Shown: positions 12,442-27,696 of the stretch, one piece after another
Layout: each line of letters opens with the position of its first letter
Position numbering within the stretch: the first letter of the stretch is position 1
Assembly: GCA_036785705.1 (NCBI GenBank)
Contig: JAWUZG010000029.1
Span: 12,849,501-12,913,500, forward strand
Direction: 5' to 3'
Source of the DNA: Acanthornis magna
Lineage: Eukaryota; Chordata; Aves; Passeriformes; Acanthizidae
DNA: 64,000 nt
Position numbers and translations under genes: made by a program
The notes under the pieces: generated by a model
Told to the model about the DNA's origin: nothing
Databases searched by the model: none
The model's input: the letters and a program-made list of their open reading frames with translations, nothing else

Positions 12442-15400
12442 CTTTTTCTACTTTTTCTATTTTTACCAGGCTGCTGGTTTTGGGGTATGCTTTAGCTAAG
12501 TGTACCTAGGAGTCACTGCCAGACCTTGAACCACCTGAACAATAAAATTGACTTCAGAATTTAACCAGCAATTTCTGAGCAAAGAAAACAGATGCCAACC
12601 GGAAAACAACTTACCCTACATATGCTTTCTGTTCAGCAATAAACTTGATAGCCCTAACAAATGCTTCTATTGGTCTTCATTTGCAGGTATGATAGCAAAG
12701 AAGTACTGCTGAAAGTTAGAGAACATATACTTTGTATTCAAGCATGAGAGAACTTAGAGCATTACTCACCCTCTAACAGTACTTAAGCAGTCTGTAAAGC
12801 CATTACAGGAACAGCTGTTAAATGGTAGTACATGACAAGTGAATTCAGTAAATATATTTGATATACTTGAATTTCTTGAATCTGGCAGAAACAAAGATTA
12901 TATGCAGTTTTGAGGAAGAAACTCTTATTTATTTGTTTTTTAAGGAAAGAAGGCTTAACAGCAATAACAGTGTATTTACCTGGCCAGTTGATAGTTAATG
13001 CATTAATTAGTACTAGTTAATACACATTCACATATATTCTTGTATATTGTATTGTGTGTTGATCGTCAGATTATCAAACACCACAATAAGGCATTACTAA
13101 CTCAGATTTGTTAAATCAAACTCTTTATCTGTAAATTGTCTTGTCCCATATCAGCGATCCTCTCATTCTTCACCCTCCCTGCCAGTTTTATATAAGTCTG
13201 AGAAGGGCACTGGGTGAGAAACAGAAACTATAATGCTATCAGCCACAAAAATTTGAGGGCTTGTCTACAACAACATCCCACAAGTAAAGGCCAGGCAAAA
13301 GGAAAGGCAAGTCTGCATCTGCTTCATGTTTACCCTCTCTGAAGTACAGTAATTCTGTGTCACCTTTCACTCAGCATTATTCAAACCACTGCAAAATAAT
13401 TTCAATCACCGCTGCTATTCTCTGGGTGACTGTGATGTAACAAGTGAAATTTTCCATGCCGCTCAGGCTGTCTGTGGTAACCAGCAGGAATGGTTTATAT
13501 TAGAAACTGTTTATGTTAGAAGCAGTGATTATTTAGAATCATAATTCACACTAATATAAAGGGAAGGAATTCACATGCTTTCCCAAAAAAGCAAAGAACT
13601 GGTATGTCACACTAACTTAGTGGCCCCAGAGTACTTGCTCTCCCCAGATTCTGTCCCTGATCCATCCTTTTTCTTTATGATGTGGCTGTCAGCACGCTGT
13701 TGGAGAGTCATGACATTCTGGGGGGAAGCCTCTCTTCCACCTTCAAAAACAAGCTAGTTCCTGGAGAGGGAGACACCAGCTTGCTTCCCAATGTTTCACA
13801 ATAAAATCCCAGAGTCAAATAAATGGACAAGGACCTGCTATTGCCTCCAGTTAATAGTGTTTGTGTTTGCTACGTGAAAGCAAACTGCATTCTGCTTCCT
13901 GAGCTGTTCCTCCATAGCGACTTTGGGAGCAGGGAGCCATCAGAGCCTGGGGCCCATCCCACACACACCTCTCTTACCTACAACTTACTCTGGGCTCAGG
14001 GAAGGAGCCCTGGATCCAAATGATGGAAATACCTATTTGCAAGAAACTCTCAGTCTCTAGGGGAACATGAAAATAAGAGCAATTAAGTAATTAAATGCCA
14101 ACTATGAGGTAAGGACTGTTTATGGTTTCTGATGCTCTTTCAGCTGAAGCCGAAACTGGTTGAACCTAAAACTCACTGTAAACTGCACCATCAGAATGTG
14201 AGATCTTCCCTCTTCTGCTTGGATGTTATTGGCTCTTGAAATCACTGAGGTTATTCGGTTCTGAGATTGCTTCATCTCCCCAGTGACAGCCAGAAACTCA
14301 GCAATAATTCACCCCCTTGCTCCTGAAACATTTCTCACTGAAGTCCGACCTAATTAGTGTAGCAAAACACAGAGAATTACAACACCACAAGGTGACTGAA
14401 ATGGCATCCATTATTGATTTGCCATCCATTTCTACAGTGCCACAGGAAGCTAATTAAATTTCAAAATACTTCTCCTGCCAGAGAAGGAAACCTAAGCTGT
14501 GCAATACAGTATTTGTTTTATCATGAAACAGCTGTCCTGCTAGTTTGAACCATGTATGCAGTACAGAGAAGAAGCTTTGCATTTATTGCCCTTATCCCAT
14601 TCTCCTGTGCACAGCCATTTACCAGCCAAGGGATCTACCAGCAGCCTTTCCTCCCCTAAAAAGAAAAGTAAAAGAGAATAGTCCAACATTCAGGCTATGC
14701 CTGCCCAAACCATATGCAGAGGTGAGTATATTCTGTGCATTCCCATCGAGAATGTTTGGAGGACACATATCCAAGAATGAGTTGAGCAAGTTACCTTCAC
14801 GGACTTGGCAGGCATCTCTGCACAAGCTGGTAGTTATCTCTGAAATTGTCTGAGAACTGTCCTGGGTTCATGTGGTTAAATAATTCCCAGATGAGATGGA
14901 CATCCTTGTCATTAGCCAAATACAGATTTCATTTTTCATTTGCATTCAGACTGGAAGACAGCTACATGTTTGGCTTGCATTGCATACCTAAAACACCAGT
15001 GGAAATCTAGGACTATTACATCCCAAATAGGTTATATGTGTATAGAAGCGACTCTGAGAAATTGAAGAATATCGGCAATGTTTAACATTTTTCTCAGTTA
15101 ATTGCGCACTTTCACTGTTCAAAATACCTCTCAGACCAGCATGTATTATATCTTCATGCGTAAGTGAGAGTATCCAGGGCATACAGGGCCCTAGAAGACT
15201 GGCATCAGGTTTTAAAATCGGATCCAAGCTTCCTTTCTCATATTAGGCTCATGAGAGAATTTGAAATAGGGTAATGGTATGTGATTATTTACTTAGGAAA
15301 AGTTGGCCCAAGCAAGGGCAAGGGCTGGTTGTTATACATATCATATAAACTGTAAAAACATAAAAGCTTAAGTAATTATTAGGCTGCAGTCAAGTGAGCA

Positions 15401-18400
15401 TCACTTCCCTTACTTAAATATCACCATCTCCTCACTTTGAAATCTGCTACAGATTATCCCAATTCTTTTGTTGCAAGATTTCAAATGTAATTAAATACAG
15501 GCATGTAATATATGGCTGATTTTGGGTCTGCTGTAAACTGAGTTAATGCACTTGTGATGCCACAGCTCCTAATGGAGCTGCTATAGCATTCACCTGAGGT
15601 GGGAATCAAACCTTTCAATAGAGAGGAACGTATACAAATTTTATTATTTATACTTTGTTTCTGCTGAGTGAATGAGTTCGAAGTTAAACCTTATAAAGAA
15701 ACTCTACAAAACTTTGGAAAAAAACCCTGCAGCTAGGTTTGTTCTACACTCAATACTTCAACTTTTCAGTGAAAAATCATGTATTGAGACTGAAACAACC
15801 CCTAAACCAAGCGCAAAAAGCCTTTAAGAAACATATTTGAATTAAATCTCCTAAGACTTCCACATTTTCTCCGCTGTGAGCAAGGCTGCAATTTAGCTTT
15901 CATTTAAATAAAAATAACATTCCCAGAAGCACAGGAAGTTTTCTAGACTGGTGGTAGCATCACAAGACTTCACAATGTTGACACTTCAGAAACATGAATC
16001 CTTGACATTAAAGCCAGGATGTTCCTGTGGTTTGATATTATAGTAAGGGAAAAATCTTTGTTTCTAGTTAAAAGCATTTTATCAGTCACACAGACTCTCT
16101 GTGACTGCACACACTAACCCCACAGGCAAGACGGAGATAAGTGAAATAGCTCAACCTCAGAGTTTGATTAACCTTTTTTTTCTGTATCTTGCAGCACAAT
16201 CTTGATTTTCCTCCAAGTCACTGAATGTTCAAGCTTCAAGGGATCAGGAAGCTCTGTTATCAGCACTCCTCTGTTCCTAATTCCCCTACACTACAACTCT
16301 TTACCTGCTGTAAGCAGAAAACAGGAGGCAGCAAAATAACAGTTATTCAAATTCATTCCCAGTGTTAGCTACATGCCACTGCTTTTGCTGTGAATGAGAA
16401 TTGCTCCTGCCCTCACCAAGACTTTATTTGATGCAATCGTTGGAAGCACCCAATGCTTTTCTACAATTTTCTTCTAAGAAGTTCCCATGAAAATTGGAAA
16501 GATACGAGTGATTTGAGCTGTTTTGTAATCCCTAGCTTTGCAATTACAAAGATATGCGTCCACCCTGCAGAGTACTTTATTCAGGCTCCTGAGAGCTCCC
16601 TGACACCCAGGAACAATTTTTCCCTTGATTCTCCAGCTTTTCTACATTAGCAGTCAGCAGGGCTTGGTAGAAGGGGATGGGAAGAATGAAGCAGGGGCTG
16701 TTGAGCACCCAGCATGCACACATCGAGTTATTTCCCAAAGTGCTTGGTCTTGTTGCCTTCTCGATCATTGCTAACCATCCTTGCCAGCCACAGAGGCTCC
16801 TGTGCAGTGTGGGGCCAAGGGGGAGATAGTTTTTGTACATTTCCACTCTTAATTATTTCCCAGGAGAAATGAACAAATGAGTCACCCTTATTAACCCTAA
16901 TTCACTGACCAACCATATAACCAAGCCTTCATTTTCAGACATCAACTGTTTGCTATGTTGTCACTGTGCTAGCAATAAACAAAGAAAAATATTGCTTGTT
17001 GTTCTCTATCCTTTTCTTTACACTGGTCTTAACAGTATCGTTAGATCCACTACAAGTAATACAGGGTATTAACAGAGTTGGAATGAGCCATCAAGCCAGT
17101 TTGAATTTTGCAAGTCTTATAAAATGTAGCTATTTTGTTTAGTATGCAGACTAAAAACGCTCTGTTGACAGACTTCACTCTGCTATGAGATAAACAGCCA
17201 CCTTCTGTTAGGAACCATTTCATCTTCCTTGCAGCTCCTTAGAGCAAATTTCCAAATTACTTGAACCTCACATTGTTATAAAAGGACTTCAACACACATG
17301 GCTCAGATGATGTTGTGTAGATTTGCTAGAGAGAATGTCAGGTACAGGGGATAATACCAAAAGGGACTCAGACCAAAAGCCTTTCAAATAAGGGAGAGAA
17401 CAAAGCCTTGATGAATGGCATCTCCTCTACTGAGTCCAGTCCATTTTCTGGGTCAAGGAGCATTCAATTTGTATTAGCAACTCTCAGAACATACTTCAGT
17501 TGTTTACTAGCATTGTTGAAGGACTGGATGTTACCAGGGTGTAAGCTACCCTGGCGGCATTTCTGGGCTCCAGCTAGCTGTGCTGGTCCAGAGCCAACAG
17601 GGAACCAGCCCAAATAGGAGTGCTCACCTTTTCTGAGCATGAAGGCTAATGATTTTCTTCTTAAAACTGAGAGATACAAAAGCAAGTGATTTTTGAGGAC
17701 AGAGGAGAGTGGGTTTTCTACTGGATTTGAGTTGAAAATGCTCTGCTTTGGCATTTTAATGAGCAAAAATAAGATTATAACATGCCTAAAGGCAGTGTGC
17801 AATTTCATAAACAGTATGTGTGTTTGCCTGCTGATGAGAAGAGTACCATGCCTTATAACATTAACAAGATAAAAGGATATTTCTAATACTTAAGGGGTTG
17901 TATTGTTTATTGGCAAAGCACCCATGATAAAATTTGTAAGCAAAGCTGATTTCTTTTCTACCATCTTCTTTCTAAATAATAAATAGTCAAAATACTCTGC
18001 TAGTACAATTAGCTAAACTGACTTCAATTGTAGATGATTTATACAGTCTGAGAATCTGGCCCTATCATGTAGTTGTGTTTGCTCTAGCCAGCTCTCTTGG
18101 AAGATGTATCCTTTTAATCCACTACAGACAAAGGGGGAGTATTCATTATTGCAGAATCTGCTACGTATTATATTTGTGTATTTTCCCGAACAGATTGCAT
18201 AGCTGGCATTAGAACAAATATGTTTGTTATTGTTGTAAAAAGTAAATAATTAAAACTTTCTGCTTGAATAGTGTATTGAAAAAGAGGAGATATATTCCTT
18301 AATACCTACAAATTATATTGTTAGTGATTCGTTGGGTACCTACAACCACTCTGTTTGGCTCTCACAGCTCAGATAATCATCCTCAGATTCTTCTCTCTGT

Positions 18401-20760
18401 CTTATACTACTTTTTAAATCCACTCACGGACTCTCAAACCTATTTAGGATATAATCCTTTCCAGGCAGGGCTCTTTCTGTGATTTTGTTTCACACATAGA
18501 GTCCTAAACTACAATGAAATTCTCTGATTGACATGACAGAGCGTAGCAGCAAAAATCCTTGAAAGAGCCTCATGGTTTGAAAGCATGAAATCTGAAGGGA
18601 TGCCCAGGTGTCACTGCTCCCACAAATGTCTCTGTGCATCCCATGTCCTCAGCCCTCTTTTGATGTACTGCATCCTTGCCAGCTGTGTGTTTGCATATCT
18701 GCTTAGCAGACCTCTGAATTATCCAGAGGTCAGCGTGCACATGTAGCCAAACAGGCTGTTTGTTTAGCAGACCTATTCATTCTGAGTGACTCTGGTTTCA
18801 TTTAAACAAAGCTAAAAATTCATCTAGTTCTCAACAATTGCTCCTGCAGTTGGTTTGAACTTATCCTACATTTTAAAGTGAGTTGTCTTATAACATTGCA
18901 AGGAAGCAGAATTGACCAATACGTGAGACAAACGTGAAATAAAGTACATAGAGTTTAAAGGCCTGAAAATATGAAAAGTCTCCTGTGTGATCCAAATTCT
19001 TTTATATACCTTCCAAATTCAGCATCAGATATGACAGAATAAAGTAATGTAGTCCAGGGAGCGATAGACTTGAGGAAACACAATTTATTAAGTGTATCAG
19101 TTGCCTTCAAATCTCAGGTCCTTTCCTGTCTCTATTATGTTCAGAACTGTCTACTTAGTCCTAAGGCATAAAAAGAGTAAACACTCTATTAGATTTTCTT
19201 CAACTGTGACTTACCCTGAGCTCACATTACCTTCTTTGCTGAATTATATTTTCATAATAACTTCAAAAGACTCACAGTCATTTAAACAGCTTAAAACAGC
19301 TTCTAAAAGGAGGAAACATAGGCAAGATAAATACTTGTATAAATGAAAATGAAGAAAAATTTAAATTTTTTAATCAAAAACTGAATAAAATCCACACCCA
19401 AACTCTCAAATTTTTATCTAACATTATGTTTGATTCTGTGTTTTTGAACAGCCCTATTTTGATGTATTCCTCTGATTTCTTTTAATCAAGCTGTATTAGA
19501 AAGAGTAATCCAGAAATAAAAGAGTGTATATTACATTATCTTTATGAGCTCTAGTGTATATCAGTACTTCTTCCAGCTTCCTAACAGGTTTGATTCAAGT
19601 TTCTTTTTTTGTGGGGATAATGCTTGTAATATCACTCAAACATGGTTTGTGTTCAGCCTGCTTCTAGCAGAGAATCTTTCTCAAGTTTGTAGTATTTCAA
19701 GAAAACAAGTCACAATATATTTCAGAGAATCTGTACTGTAGCTTTCCGAAGTTTATAATCCAATTGGCGAAAATCAGATTAACAGTCCCAGAGTAAGGTC
19801 TACTGGGTTCATTGTGTTGAGCTCAATGATCGTCAATTCTCCCTCCTTTGTCAACATGTGCATAAATCAAAACGCTTTGCAAATCAAACTAAGGAACACT
19901 TCAGTCATTATCAAATAGCAGGGTTGAAAAATATTTAGTCTCTGATCTCCTCTGCTGCCTCACCTAACAAAAGATGGGCTGCTTCTCTCAGGAGCAGAGG
20001 CAAAGACTACAGATCCTGTGTCTAAATCCAGGATTCTACCCTCCCTGCTGCTAAATAACTGTTCCAACATGGGTGGCACCAACTGCAGGACATGCTTTAT
20101 AATTCAGGTTATGAAAGGTGTCTGGTGCAGACCTCTGTGCAGAGCTCCTGTCTCCCTTTCATGGTCTGACAATTGAACTGTCTCCAATTTTTCCTCCTGA
20201 AACCAAAAGAAAAGCTCATGCAGGAAGGAAGAGATGGTTAGGAATAGTCCTTCAATTTTTAAAAAAAATCAGCCTATACTTTCAATTTCAAGACAAATAG
20301 GTGTTCACAACATCTTGTTTTGTACTTTGGGGTTCACCTCAGGCATCTGGTTGCTAAGCAGCCAGCCATCTCCAGACTTTGCCTCTGTCAGGATGTTGTT
20401 ATCTCTTGCCTCTTGATGTAGAAGGCATTTGGACTGTTATCTCTGAGGTCCCTCCTGGGAATTCCATATTTTGCATCTCTGTTTGGATATCTCTTTTCCA
20501 TTTCAGCTTCTAAATGGAACACTGATTCCCCTTTGGTTAACTCCTGATTCAGTCATTTACTAATCTTCGCCGTGATGGAAGTGGCACAATGAAATTTGGA
20601 GATTAAAAGGCTGGGTTTCAGAGTTATGTAAATCCGGGCAGCCCTGCTGACGTGAAAGAAGCTACACTGATATCTACCTGCTGAGAGTCTTCAAGAACAA
20701 TGATAATAGGACCTGAGTTTTGCTTCTTTTCCTTCTCATGAATAATCTGGAGCAAATGTG

Positions 20761-20814
20761 ATTGTGAATGTAAGATTAATCATCCTTATTGTGAATGTAA
20801 GATTAATCATCCTT
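20761..20814. repeat. 27-bp perfect tandem duplication
   Basis: Two identical head-to-tail 27-bp copies (20761-20787 and 20788-20814), each starting ATTGTGAATGTAAGATTAAT and ending CATCCTT. There are no mismatches, so the duplication looks recent. Confidence 0.95.
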
Positions 20815-21400
20815 GACTCTATCTTGTGTCTATGTCTCTATGAAATGTGCATCTCCACTATTGATCTTATGGCTCAGTATGACACCTTTGGACCGCTAAA
20901 AAAACCCCAAAACACAACAGTGTTCTGCTAAAAAATGCTGGGCTGCCTACAGTAATAGTTTTCACTAATATGTTTTATCTATTTTCTTTACTTTTTTTCC
21001 TATGTTTCTTAACAGAGCTGTTTTATAATAATTTAAATGGTAGTATATCTCATGAAGCAAATATGGAAATACATCTGGCAGAGAGGCTGATACTAAACTG
21101 AGGGCAAATTAACATGAACACCACAACCCACATACTGAATTATCACATTTGTGTCATCTTAAAACAAAAAGGAAGTCTGAGATCTACTGGGAGTTGTTAT
21201 AGTTAATATTCTGTCAGTGTTTTCACTCTTACTTCTGGGGCTCCAAACTTACACTTAAATTGCTTTGCAATGAAAACATGTAAGTGCTCAGCTCTACAAC
21301 AAAATTATTGTCACTGGGCCAACTCCTAAGGTCTTTGCTTACTGCTAACTCCCACTGACTTCAGAGAGCATGTTTCCTGAGTAAAGGCTCAGGGTCTGGC

Positions 21401-21533
21401 TGGGTTTTTGGGTTTCTTTGGTTGGTTGGTTGGTTGGTTTTTTTTTTGTTGCTGCTGTTGCTTTTTTTTTTGTTGTTGTTGGTTTTTTTGTTGGTTTTTT
21501 TTTTTTTGGTGGGTTTTTTTTTTTTTTTTTTTT
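21401..21533. repeat. T/G-rich simple-sequence tract
   Basis: Low-complexity DNA with a (GGTT)n core near 21419-21437, GTT and GCTGTT units and long T runs ending near 21533. ORFs crossing it are only low-complexity Lys/Thr/Pro or Leu/Val/Phe strings and are not genes. Confidence 0.9.
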
Positions 21534-24102
21534 ATGTTTTACACTGTGCATTAAAACTAAAGGATTTCTGCATGCAGCATGAGAAAACACCTGGCCACAT
21601 TTGCCATTCTGTTACCTGGCTGACTTTATCTGACTTTCCAGTTCTCTCCTCCTTTTCTTAAACTCTTCTCCTTTTCTTAAACCATCATTGCCCCCTTCTC
21701 CTCCACAACCAAATATAGTTAGATCCACGAGACATTATGCTTCTGCTTCTGTCTTTCGTAGATACTTGTATCAATTCATACTTTGTGCGAATAAATTCTG
21801 TCCAATTCTTGCTTAGCTACAGTGCTTTAACTTTGAGTTGATATTACTTCGTTTTTCAGTCAAAGCAAGGACCAGAACACAATGCCAGAATTCGGGTGCT
21901 GTATGGCCTATTGGCTTAAAAGAAGCCCACAACCAGATATTTTGTCTTACTTGATCCCACAGGTTTCTTCACTCCCTTCTTTGCTGCCTGTTCCCAAACA
22001 GAGATTCAGATCCAAATTTTACAACTTGTTTCCATGTTTCCATTTCAAGCCCTTCTCCATGAGAGATGGTATAGGAACTTAGGCCTTACAGAATATTAGC
22101 AGTGTTTGTTGGTTCCCTTCCTCTTCTTGTGCATATTTTTGCAATCTGGTAGCAAATTTTCTGCCTTCCGTCTTCCTTTTATCCCTCCTGAAGACTAACA
22201 ATGTCTCCTCATGTGAATGCTGCTTCTTGCCAGCTCCTCAGGAGCCCAAGGCATCTGGCCACCCTGGCAATGCCGGTTCAGACACCACAAGGATGTGTCT
22301 AACAGGATCCGTATGGTCCTGGTGCACATTGCTGCTCTGACACCACTGTGGCATGGAGTCCTGAATCTGGGGGCAGAGCTGATAGCACAGGGGGAACAAA
22401 GCTAGTTAATCCCTCTGGGCTTCTCCATGCTTTACCTGGATACCGACAGAGTTCCCTTCCTCTTGTGTTTTCAGCTCTAAAGTCCTGCAGCATCTACCAC
22501 ATACATACCAAATGCTGTGTCAACTAAAAGGTTTTTCTACCTTGATAACATTCTCCTTGTCACTTGTTCTGCATCCAGTTACCTTACTGTCCACCATGAC
22601 AAAGATCTGTTTATTTTCAGATCCAATCCAGATCTGCTATAGTTTACATTAAAGCTCTTAAAGTGCAACTTATGACATGCATTTATTCCTTTAAACAAAT
22701 CTACTCTAGTAGCTTTCTAATTTTCAAAAAGCATTTCCAAAAATTTTTGGGGTAATCATGCTTGTAGTATCAGTTTCCAAGGAATCTGCTTCTACTACAG
22801 AAGGTTTCCATCTCCCTCTGTCTTTCGTTTTTTTGTTATTACTTCTTAGTCATGCCCAGCAACAACTACATTCAATGTCCTACATAAGGAATAGGCCAAT
22901 TTTCCACATGGAAAATCTGTTTAACTTGATGATGATATTGTCATACAGATGACACACAGTTACTTGGCACTTTATGGAGACATTTGAAGGCCTAAACACT
23001 GCTTCAAGAAGTTGACAATGTAAATACATGTATTTGGAGATGTTAATTAGCAGGAGTCATTAAGCATGAGATTTATCTCTATCTTTGACTCCTTTTGCCT
23101 CAGGCTAATCCATTTCTTTTATATTTTTTCCTAAACCTCCAAGCTGCTGAACATATCTTCAGCCAGCTACTGTTTCAAAATCAACCCTGCAAAACAAAGA
23201 CATTTTATTTTTATCCTCACCAGCTGCACAACTTTCCTTCTCAAATTACCTCTATCAAAATTTCAATATTGTAATGACTGAACTGTAAAAATCTGGTTTC
23301 TTACTGAAATAGCTAGTTTTGTGTAAAAAGATAGTTACATGCAGAATACCCTAAGTGGAAAGGTAGAGAATTTAAGACTATAACTCTTTTTGAAGAACTA
23401 CAAATTCTTTCTGCATCTTAAGAATTTTTTCAAGTTCCTCAAAATTCTATGAAGTTAAACAGTTTCTAATGAAATCCTGCACACAAACATCTAATAATAG
23501 TAATGATTTTTTTTAAACAAAAGCTTGTAATACTGTCATGATGTTGTGCTCACCTTATAAATGAAGCTTCAAAATTTTGGTGTTGCGAGAGAAAAGAGCT
23601 GTTGTCATTGACATTAGTTACCAACAGATTTAGTAGGAGTTACTGCTTTGATAGGACATCAGGGATGTCGAGCCAATAAAACTGTGAAGCCTTGTCTGAC
23701 AGAAATAATTTCAATGATTTCAACAGGAACAGCATATTGCATGGGGCTGCATGAGGGATTTGGGCAGGCAGGAAAGCAGGGACATAGAAGAAAGAAGAAA
23801 GGAAAGTCAAGTTAAAAGAAGGAAATTTTTAAAGAATGTGAATATGAAATCTATGAAAGAGGGGTTATTTCCATCAAGAGCTTCACTTTGTCTCATCTAT
23901 TCTACTGTCAGAGTAGGTGCAATTCTTGATATTAACTGAGTAACACTGACTTATAAGGCATGTGAAATATTACCGCAGAAGTACAGTTACTGTCTACTGC
24001 TGGACTAAAGAGCAAGTACAGTGCTAAATTCTGAGATTTATATAAATTTTAGTGGCTATGAGTGCGACCGCACTGGAAGGATATTAACTCATGGAAAGGT
24101 GA

Positions 24103-24118
24103 TTTTTTTTTTTTTTTT
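24103..24118. repeat. T16 homopolymer
   Basis: Sixteen uninterrupted T inside intron 1, with no adjoining element recognised. Confidence 0.95.
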
Positions 24119-27100
24119 CCTGCAATTCAGTAGGTGGTAATAAAGATGAAATAACATTACCGCTAATGCTACTTCGGGAACATTGTATTTATTACAGTGT
24201 GTTCCCTACAGTGCCAGAAAAAAATAGGCTAACTTTCTCACCTGGTTTAAAAAAGAACTGATGCTTTTTTGACCAGACTGAGTGTCTACTTCTCATGGCC
24301 AGCATCTAGTCATAGTTGCATTCTCCTCAGAGGAAAAACACTCCATTAAGATTTTTCATGTAAGGTTTGACTGTCATTTTTTTGGACCTTTATGAACTGT
24401 TTTTAATTCATCTACATTCTAGCAGGATTCAGGTAGGTCTATTACAGCTATTTGCATTCTTATTAGCTTTGATAATCTCTAAGGAAAATGTCCAGAGCAT
24501 TTTTCTTGGATGCCGGGCAGGAACTGCTAAAAAAGCCAGTGTTGTTGAAGTGTGGAATTGCAGCCTGGAGAAGTCGATGGGAGCCTAAGCTTCTGAGGGA
24601 TGCAGGAGCTCAAAAGCCCTTCACTGGTAGTACACATAAAAAGGGATCTTCTGAGTTGCATTGGCCCTCAGCTACCCTCCAGAAAGGAGGGCACAAGATT
24701 GGGAAACTAGGCAGAGGGCTTCATTTCTTCTCTGAAAGAAGAGTTTTGTATTACCTCATTGCCCAGGTTTTAAATTTGTGTGTAGTTTCCTGCATATAAG
24801 TACAAAGTCATGATGAGGTTACATCAAGATATAAGTAGGTACCCACACACAAGGAAGAGACCATGTAAAACCAGAAAATGTGAAGAAATTAAATGCAACT
24901 TAAAGTATTTCTTTGTGAATAAAGCAAGTACTGCTTGAGTTTAGGTGAAAGGGAAAGTACAAACTGTGGAGTTTGCTTTTTTCCCAAGTGTACTTATGGC
25001 ATAAGTGCCAGCATCCACACAGTGTTTATAAAAGATCCTTTTCCCTAAAAGAACCATTATCCATTTTCTTAACAGGAATCTCTAAGCTTGGCTAAGCTTG
25101 GAAACATGGAAGTTTTTCTCTATAAAGACTCATTGTATCAGAGAGTCTGGTCATGGTTTAAAGCATTTGTGTGAGAATAGGAACAGAGAGGGCAGAAAGA
25201 AACACTGAAAGGCAGAGAGTGAGTGGGTGAGGTAGCAAAAAATTAAATTTGCCTGGATCTTTAGAGGTCAGGAGGATGAAATCCACTTGTCATTACAACT
25301 AACCACAGGAGGTAGATCTCACTGCTGTGGACCTGCCAAAGTGTCCTGCGTGCCCATACTTCATTTAACTGGTACATGATTCATCATGTGGCTACAGTTT
25401 ATTAGCAGCACTTCAGATTTTAAAGCCTGGATAGACTCACATTTTTCTCTCTTTTTGTCACAGGTGCATAACTTTCCATTATAGGACCATCTGGAAAACA
25501 ACAGTTTTGCTTAGCAAAATGTTTCAATGTTTGAATGATTTTGTTCCACGTTGGCATACAAAAAAACTGCAGCTTTTCAGAATGTCTTTGAGAGAGCTGT
25601 GGGCAGGACAGGGGAAGTCAGACAGACAAGCCATGCAGGGGACCAGATGAGTGACCAGTCTTTGCGGGCAAGGTTCAAGCCCTCGCTCTGACAGAATCTC
25701 CGTGGTGTTCACCTCACTGAAACTCAAACTTTTAACTCAGCTGTAGCTGCCTGCTCTGGTCAATGGTACAAGATTTCTGCTCTGAGAGGCTAATTGAGAT
25801 CACACAAAGCAGGCTTTTCCTCCAAATCACCTTTGATAAAACAGGGTTGGTCTGTGTTCCATTTATAACACAGGGAGACTGAACTACAAACTTACCTGCC
25901 TATAGTTCGTCTCTAATTACAGGTGAGGCTGTACAATGTAACCTAGGATGCTTTTCCCCCCTCCCCTCTTTTGTCTGGAAATTTCACCTGCAATCAGGGG
26001 AAGCTCCCTAGCAAAAGTTTACACAATCAAGAGACTGAAAAATTTTTCAAGACCAGTTGTTTTGACATTGAAAAATAAGCAGTGAGTCCTTTTTTTTAAA
26101 GCACTCGACAAGCACGCATTTCATTGGAACACTCGTTACCAAAAATGTTTGGCAAATTATTACATGCCACCTTATGTTTATTTGTAAATTATGCCTTAAT
26201 TAGATAATTTAACTTAAAAGAGGATGTGAAAAACTATCTAATATCACTTATAAATAATATAAATAAGTACACTAAGAGGTACAACAAAAATTTTATATGC
26301 TAGGTCCTTGAGTTGACTGATATTAGCTGATAAGAGTAGGTGCATTTTAAAAATACGTATGAGCCTGAAACATCTTAACAACTGGATTTTCAATGTAACT
26401 GCACAGAAGTCAGGGACACTGACAAGTTCATCATGCTGAATTTTGCCTGGAATGTTTTGTTTACTTGTGAGCATAGAGATGCCCAGTCCAAGGCCACTTC
26501 TCACCCTTTGTATGCACAAAGGCAATTGAGGCTGGATCAGAGCTTTTAGCCTCTCATTTCAATCTCAAGATATTTTGATTTTGAGAATCACTACCACAGC
26601 ATTTAAACTGGCAGGGAAAACACTGGTAAATCAATGATGAATAGTACACCTATACAAGTGATCTTTTAGGAGGTGACTTCTTTGCATCATACCAGAAATG
26701 TGACCCTTGGTCAGATGATGCCTTCCTTCACTAGGCAGAAGCAATTTTTGTTAAAAAAAAAAGTTAAATACTGAGGTAATGAGAATGTACATCTGTCTCT
26801 AATATCGTATTTAACAGTATTTGCTATAACAATTTGTCAGGTTGACATTGCTCTGTCACCTCTAGCTGTGCCTTCAAAGCATACATTTCTTTGTCTTACT
26901 CTGATGAATAAGTGAAAAAAAAATCTAAAGTCAGATTTTAATAGCTTTGTGAATACCAGTTTATAGTATTTTGCTCCTTTCTTAGTTAAGCCTAATCATC
27001 AGTTACTATAGGTCAGCTTCATTTTCCTTTTCTATTCAGAACACTAAACTGCTAAAATGATCTTTATTAATAATGCAGCGCATGTGTGGCATTTTAATAA

Positions 27101-27696
27101 AGCTTTTAAATGGCACTCAGAATTGGAGTATATTACGTCTGCAGAAAAGAAAAGCATTAAAATTGCTGCTTTTACTCGCCTAAAGGACTGCAATTCCATG
27201 TTGAACTTGCAGCCTCCTGTGGCTAGGAAACACCTCTCTCTTGCAATTATTCATGCTATGGTATTTTAAAATCCACTGCAGCCCCTAAACAATAACGCTT
27301 CCATTTGACAGTACTTAGCAAACTACTCTCATCACTTAAAAACAGGTCAGCTAAGAAATGCTGCCCTGTCAGTGAGAAAAATTCCATGAGCCTCTAGCAC
27401 ATTTATGTGAGACTACAGACACGAAACTCATTTCATTTTAATAAATAAGATGTGCAAGCCATTTGTTGTATTAACTGCTGATGTCAGAGACACGAGAAAT
27501 CTGCTTTTCAGAGATCCATTGTAAATATGTTTCACGGGGTTCCTGAGTTAAATTCCCTGACAAGGAGCATTCACTCTATCAATTGATCTACTGAATCAAA
27601 GGGAGTTTCCTCCAGCAGAGGCATATATCAAAGGAAAACAAAGTCGTGTTATTTCAGTCACTCATAGATAAATTTCTCATTTTCACAGCTGGTCCT

